Below, in pieces: positions 24,470 to 27,103 of a stretch of 27,103 nucleotides of DNA (positions within the stretch are counted from its first letter, which is position 1; the number at the start of each line of letters is the position of its first letter). This DNA comes from Nitrospirota bacterium (lineage in GTDB: Bacteria > NPL-UPA2 > JAADIA01). The notes below the pieces were generated by a model. The model saw nothing but the letters and a program-made list of their open reading frames with translations. It was not told where the DNA came from and searched no databases. Both the position numbers and the translations under genes were made by a program. The stretch covers positions 1 to 27,103 of the forward strand of contig JAADIA010000077.1 of assembly GCA_013151555.1 (NCBI GenBank), written 5' to 3'.

Positions 24470-25386
24470 TGTCCGATAACCTCTATCTCCAACTCCAACT
24501 CCACCCCGCTTCGTTCCCGGACAGCCTTCCGAATCCTCTCCACCAGGCTGATTACGTCCCCGGCTCCGGCTTTCCCCCGGTTAACGATGAAGTTGGCATG
24601 TCTAAGAGAAACCTGGGCATCACCTACGCGAGTTCCCTTCAGATGCGCTTCCTCAATCAACTCTGCAGCGGAAATCCCCCCGGGGGGATTTTTAAATATA
24701 CAGCCGGCACTGGATTCCGACAAAGGCTGAGTCATATTTCTTCGTTCCCTGAACTTGCTCAGCAAATTCTCTATGTCTCTCTTATTCCCCGCTTCCAACT
24801 CCAACTCCACTTTCAGAATAACCTGGTCGGAAGATAAACAGCTCCCTCGATACCGGAAACTTATTTCATCTCTTTTCAGAGTCGAGATGTTTCCTTCCCC
24901 GTTCAAGACTTCGATTTTGCTCACCACTTCCGACAGGGAATTCTCTCGCGTCCCCGCATTCATGGTTACTGCACCCCCTATCGTTCCCGGAATACCGACG
25001 GCGAACTCTAATCCCTTCAGTTCTTGTTGAGCTACTCCCCAAACTAATCGGGATAAGAGAGTTCCCGCTCCCGCAATAACCCGACAGGACTGAAACTCAA
25101 TGCCCTGAAAATAATCTTCCCCCAGATTTATAATTATTCCTCGAAATCCCTCGTCTCCGACCAGGATATTTGTTCCCCGCCCCAGCACTCTCCAGGGAAG
25201 ATGCTGAGCTGAAGCAAACTTTAAAACTCTCTTTAAATCTTCTAAATCCCTGGGCTCCACCCAGTAATCGGCCGGGCCGCCAATACGAAAAGAGGTATGT
25301 TGACTCATGGGCTCATAAAAGCGTACCGGTCCTTTCACCAGACTCCCGGTCTTTCCTTTAACAAACTTTAATTTCTCAACTCTCAT
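24466..25386 (-). CDS. murB: UDP-N-acetylenolpyruvoylglucosamine reductase
   Basis: MurB reduces UDP-GlcNAc-enolpyruvate to UDP-MurNAc with NADPH and FAD. The 306-residue protein has the FAD-binding blocks SFRIGGPADYWVEP, GRGTNILVGDEGFRG and GLEFAVGIPGTIGGAVTMNAG, the substrate loop FRYRGS, the proton-donor region SSAGCIFKNPPGG, and a final conserved glutamate near ELEIEVIG. Length and the absence of the extra YGS loop suggest the shorter type II form. There is no clear ribosome-binding site before the ATG in the 30-base gap after murC. Its stop overlaps the ddl start. Confidence 0.96.
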   Translation of the reverse strand: MRVEKLKFVKGKTGSLVKGPVRFYEPMSQHTSFRIGGPADYWVEPRDLEDLKRVLKFASAQHLPWRVLGRGTNILVGDEGFRGIIINLGEDYFQGIEFQSCRVIAGAGTLLSRLVWGVAQQELKGLEFAVGIPGTIGGAVTMNAGTRENSLSEVVSKIEVLNGEGNISTLKRDEISFRYRGSCLSSDQVILKVELELEAGNKRDIENLLSKFRERRNMTQPLSESSAGCIFKNPPGGISAAELIEEAHLKGTRVGDAQVSLRHANFIVNRGKAGAGDVISLVERIRKAVRERSGVELELEIEVIGQ

Positions 25387-25416
25387 ATTTTAACTTTCAT
25401 TTTTTATCTTTTAATT

Positions 25417-26811
25417 TCAACTTTTCATCTTTCCAACCTTCAATCTTTCCACTATCTCCTCAGCCACTGTTCCAATATCCCCGGCCCCCATGGTAATAAC
25501 CATATCCCCCGGCCGGAGAATAGACATTAAATAATCTGCAATCCTGGACTTATCGGAGATGAACTTTACCTCCTTCTGTCCCTTCCTCCGGACAGCTTCA
25601 AAAATGTCTCGACCGCTTATTCCCGGCAAACATTCCTCTCCCGCCGAATAAATTTCGGTGAGCACCAGAAAATCAGTTCCCTGAACAGCTGCAGCAAACT
25701 CTTCTTTCAGAAATTTAGTTCTGCTGTAACGATGAGGTTGAAAGACGGCAATAATCCTCTCTTTTTTCTTAGAGAGAGCCGCCTCAAGAGTAGCCCTAAT
25801 CTCAGTAGGATGATGAGCATAGTCATCCACCACAATAATATCTTTAAGGTCTCCTTTTATTTCAAATCTCCTCTGCACCCCCGGGAATCTCTCCAGGCAG
25901 GAACGCACCTTGGAAAAATCTGTTCCCACTTTTAACCCTACCCCTATAGCCGCCAGGGAATTGCGGACATTGTGCTTTCCCGGCACTTGAAGTTTCACTT
26001 CTCCCAGCCGGCGTCCATAGTAAAAAACCTCGTATCTTGACCCTGACTTTTCCATGTTCAGATGTTTAACACTAAGGTCAGCCTCCTCGCCCAGGCCATA
26101 AGTTAATATCTCTACTCCCGGTTCACTTTTCTCCAGCATCTTCCGGGCATTCGGACAATCGGAACAAAGGATAAGAACTCCCCCCGGGGAAATATTTTTC
26201 ACAAACTTCCCGAAAGCATCGACTACCGCTTCCAGGCTGGAGTAATAATCCAAATGATCCGCCTCAATATTGGTGACTACCGCCAGCTCGGGAAACAATT
26301 TCAGGAAGGAGCCATCGCTTTCATCAGCCTCGGCTACCAGGTATTCTCCCCGGCCTAACTTAGCGCTTCCTCCCATATCGTTTACTTCTCCACCGATAAT
26401 CATTGTCGGGTCCAGATCCGCTTCACAAAGGATCAAGGCAGCCATAGAAGTAGTAGTCGTCTTTCCATGAGTGCCCGCAATGGCAATTCCTTTTTTTTCC
26501 TTCATCAACTCTGCTAACATCTCTCCCCGGGAAAGAAGATGAATACCTCGTTCCCGGGCCGTCCTGAGCTCCGGATTACTCAAGGGAATGGCCGAGGAAA
26601 ACACTACCAGGTCAGCATCACCCAAATTCTCCTCTCCATGAACGAACCGGACCACAGCTCCTTGTTCTCTGAGCCGTTCGATAATTCGGCTCTCCTTCAT
26701 ATCCGAACCACTTACCTGAAAGCCGGCTTCCAGAAGAATCCCCGCCAGGCCACTCATCCCTGCTCCTCCAATACCGATAAAATGAATTTTTTTTGTTTTG
26801 TCCAGGATCAA
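25417..26811 (-). CDS. murC: UDP-N-acetylmuramate--L-alanine ligase
   Basis: MurC adds L-alanine to UDP-MurNAc using ATP. The protein has the N-terminal UDP-binding KIHFIGIGGAGMSGLA, the P-loop GTHGKTTTT at about 113-121, the EADESDGSF block, and the C-terminal ligase domain with VDDYAHHPTEI and FQPHRYSRT. I chose TTG at 26809-26811 (464 residues): AAGGGA lies six bases upstream and the N-terminus is then of normal length. An ATG at 26839-26841 would give 474 residues but has no ribosome-binding site and abuts repeat sequence. murB follows after 30 bases, and murG precedes across a 180-bp repeat. Confidence 0.95.
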   Translation of the reverse strand: MILDKTKKIHFIGIGGAGMSGLAGILLEAGFQVSGSDMKESRIIERLREQGAVVRFVHGEENLGDADLVVFSSAIPLSNPELRTARERGIHLLSRGEMLAELMKEKKGIAIAGTHGKTTTTSMAALILCEADLDPTMIIGGEVNDMGGSAKLGRGEYLVAEADESDGSFLKLFPELAVVTNIEADHLDYYSSLEAVVDAFGKFVKNISPGGVLILCSDCPNARKMLEKSEPGVEILTYGLGEEADLSVKHLNMEKSGSRYEVFYYGRRLGEVKLQVPGKHNVRNSLAAIGVGLKVGTDFSKVRSCLERFPGVQRRFEIKGDLKDIIVVDDYAHHPTEIRATLEAALSKKKERIIAVFQPHRYSRTKFLKEEFAAAVQGTDFLVLTEIYSAGEECLPGISGRDIFEAVRRKGQKEVKFISDKSRIADYLMSILRPGDMVITMGAGDIGTVAEEIVERLKVGKMKS

Positions 26812-26849
26812 GTTAATTCCCTTCGGTGCAAATAGGAACATATAAATCA

Positions 26850-27030
26850 GGCACAGAGTTTAGAAAAATCCGAAATGCTAAATTCGAAACTCGAAACAAA
26901 TTCTAAATCCTAATTCTCAAAATCCTAAACATGGTTTCGGTCATTCATATTTTGGTCATTTGAGTTTGTTTCGTATTTCGGGCTTCGTATTTCGAGTTTC
27001 TAACTATTGCACCTCTGTCACTTTACGCCT
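26850..27030. repeat. 180-bp palindromic intergenic repeat, copy B
   Basis: This second copy of the 15201-15380 unit runs from ggcacagagttt to gtcactttacgcct and has the same arms (cgaaactcgaaacaaattc, and gtttgtttcgtatttcggg with cttcgtatttcgag). As with copy A, it lies just after a gene end (murG) and before the next gene (murC). Its right end includes the murG stop. Confidence 0.75.
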
Positions 27031-27103
27031 TGTCTCTCAGCCGCCAGGGATATTACCCTGGCTACTATGGCTTCAGCTGCTCCGGGCTGTCCCAAACTTT
27101 TGC
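27018..27103 (-). CDS. murG: MurG glycosyltransferase, C-terminal end (partial)
   Basis: Only the last 27 codons are inside the window, ending with TGA at 27018-27020. The peptide reads KSLGQPGAAEAIVARVISLA and then AERQGVK, which resembles the last helix of the family, where a LG-x-P-x-A-A-x2-I pattern is common. The position directly before murC-murB-ddl-ftsQ-ftsA-ftsZ is the standard place for murG, which adds GlcNAc to lipid I. The identification rests mainly on gene order plus this short match. Confidence 0.7.
   Translation of the reverse strand, partial: KSLGQPGAAEAIVARVISLAAERQGVK

Overview
The window is chromosomal, with a moderate GC content by eye. It comes from an anaerobic, probably diderm bacterium. 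DnaK carries the roughly 20-residue N-terminal insert typical of diderm lineages, a rubrerythrin and ferritin-like module suggests an anaerobe, and the 446-residue membrane protein near the left end resembles proteins common in PVC-type and Omnitrophota genomes. That lineage is a guess from style, not a determination.

Almost every gene is on the minus strand; the description follows window order, so minus-strand operons read right to left. Bases 1-2400 hold the start of an unknown charged protein, a tRNA-Leu(CAA) with a consensus promoter, a membrane-anchored hypothetical protein and a tiny hydrophobic protein. Bases 2383-7109 hold a promoter-leuC-leuD-idh-purA-tRNA-Lys run ending in a terminator. 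The LeuCD pair may serve isocitrate formation rather than leucine, because its neighbour is an NAD-type isocitrate dehydrogenase. Bases 7136-9198 are the only plus-strand protein genes: rubrerythrin, a flavodoxin-fold Fe-S flavoprotein and a ferritin-like protein, which together suggest oxygen and peroxide defence. Bases 9195-16820 hold lepA, a FmdB-type zinc ribbon, tRNA-Glu, dnaJ, dnaK, grpE and lepB, several with their own sigma70-like promoters. Bases 16997-19590 hold pgeF and a radical SAM gene that may be frameshifted at one or both ends. Bases 19829-27103 are the end of the division and cell wall cluster, in the order murG(partial)-murC-murB-ddl-ftsQ-ftsA-ftsZ.

The genes are mostly housekeeping, and no clearly new enzymatic system is visible. 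The unusual signal is between the genes. Many of the longer gaps contain degenerate inverted repeats of several families: a 180-bp palindromic unit in two copies, a MITE-like element with 19-bp ends, composite elements built on an accacagatta word, GGGACAGTCCC palindromes and short tandem repeats. These reach into gene ends: the last codons of grpE and leuC, the stop codons of murG and ftsZ, and the terminator of fmdB. The dnaJ leader and the rubrerythrin leader are also strongly structured. LepB has a tandem duplication of the segment that carries its catalytic lysine.
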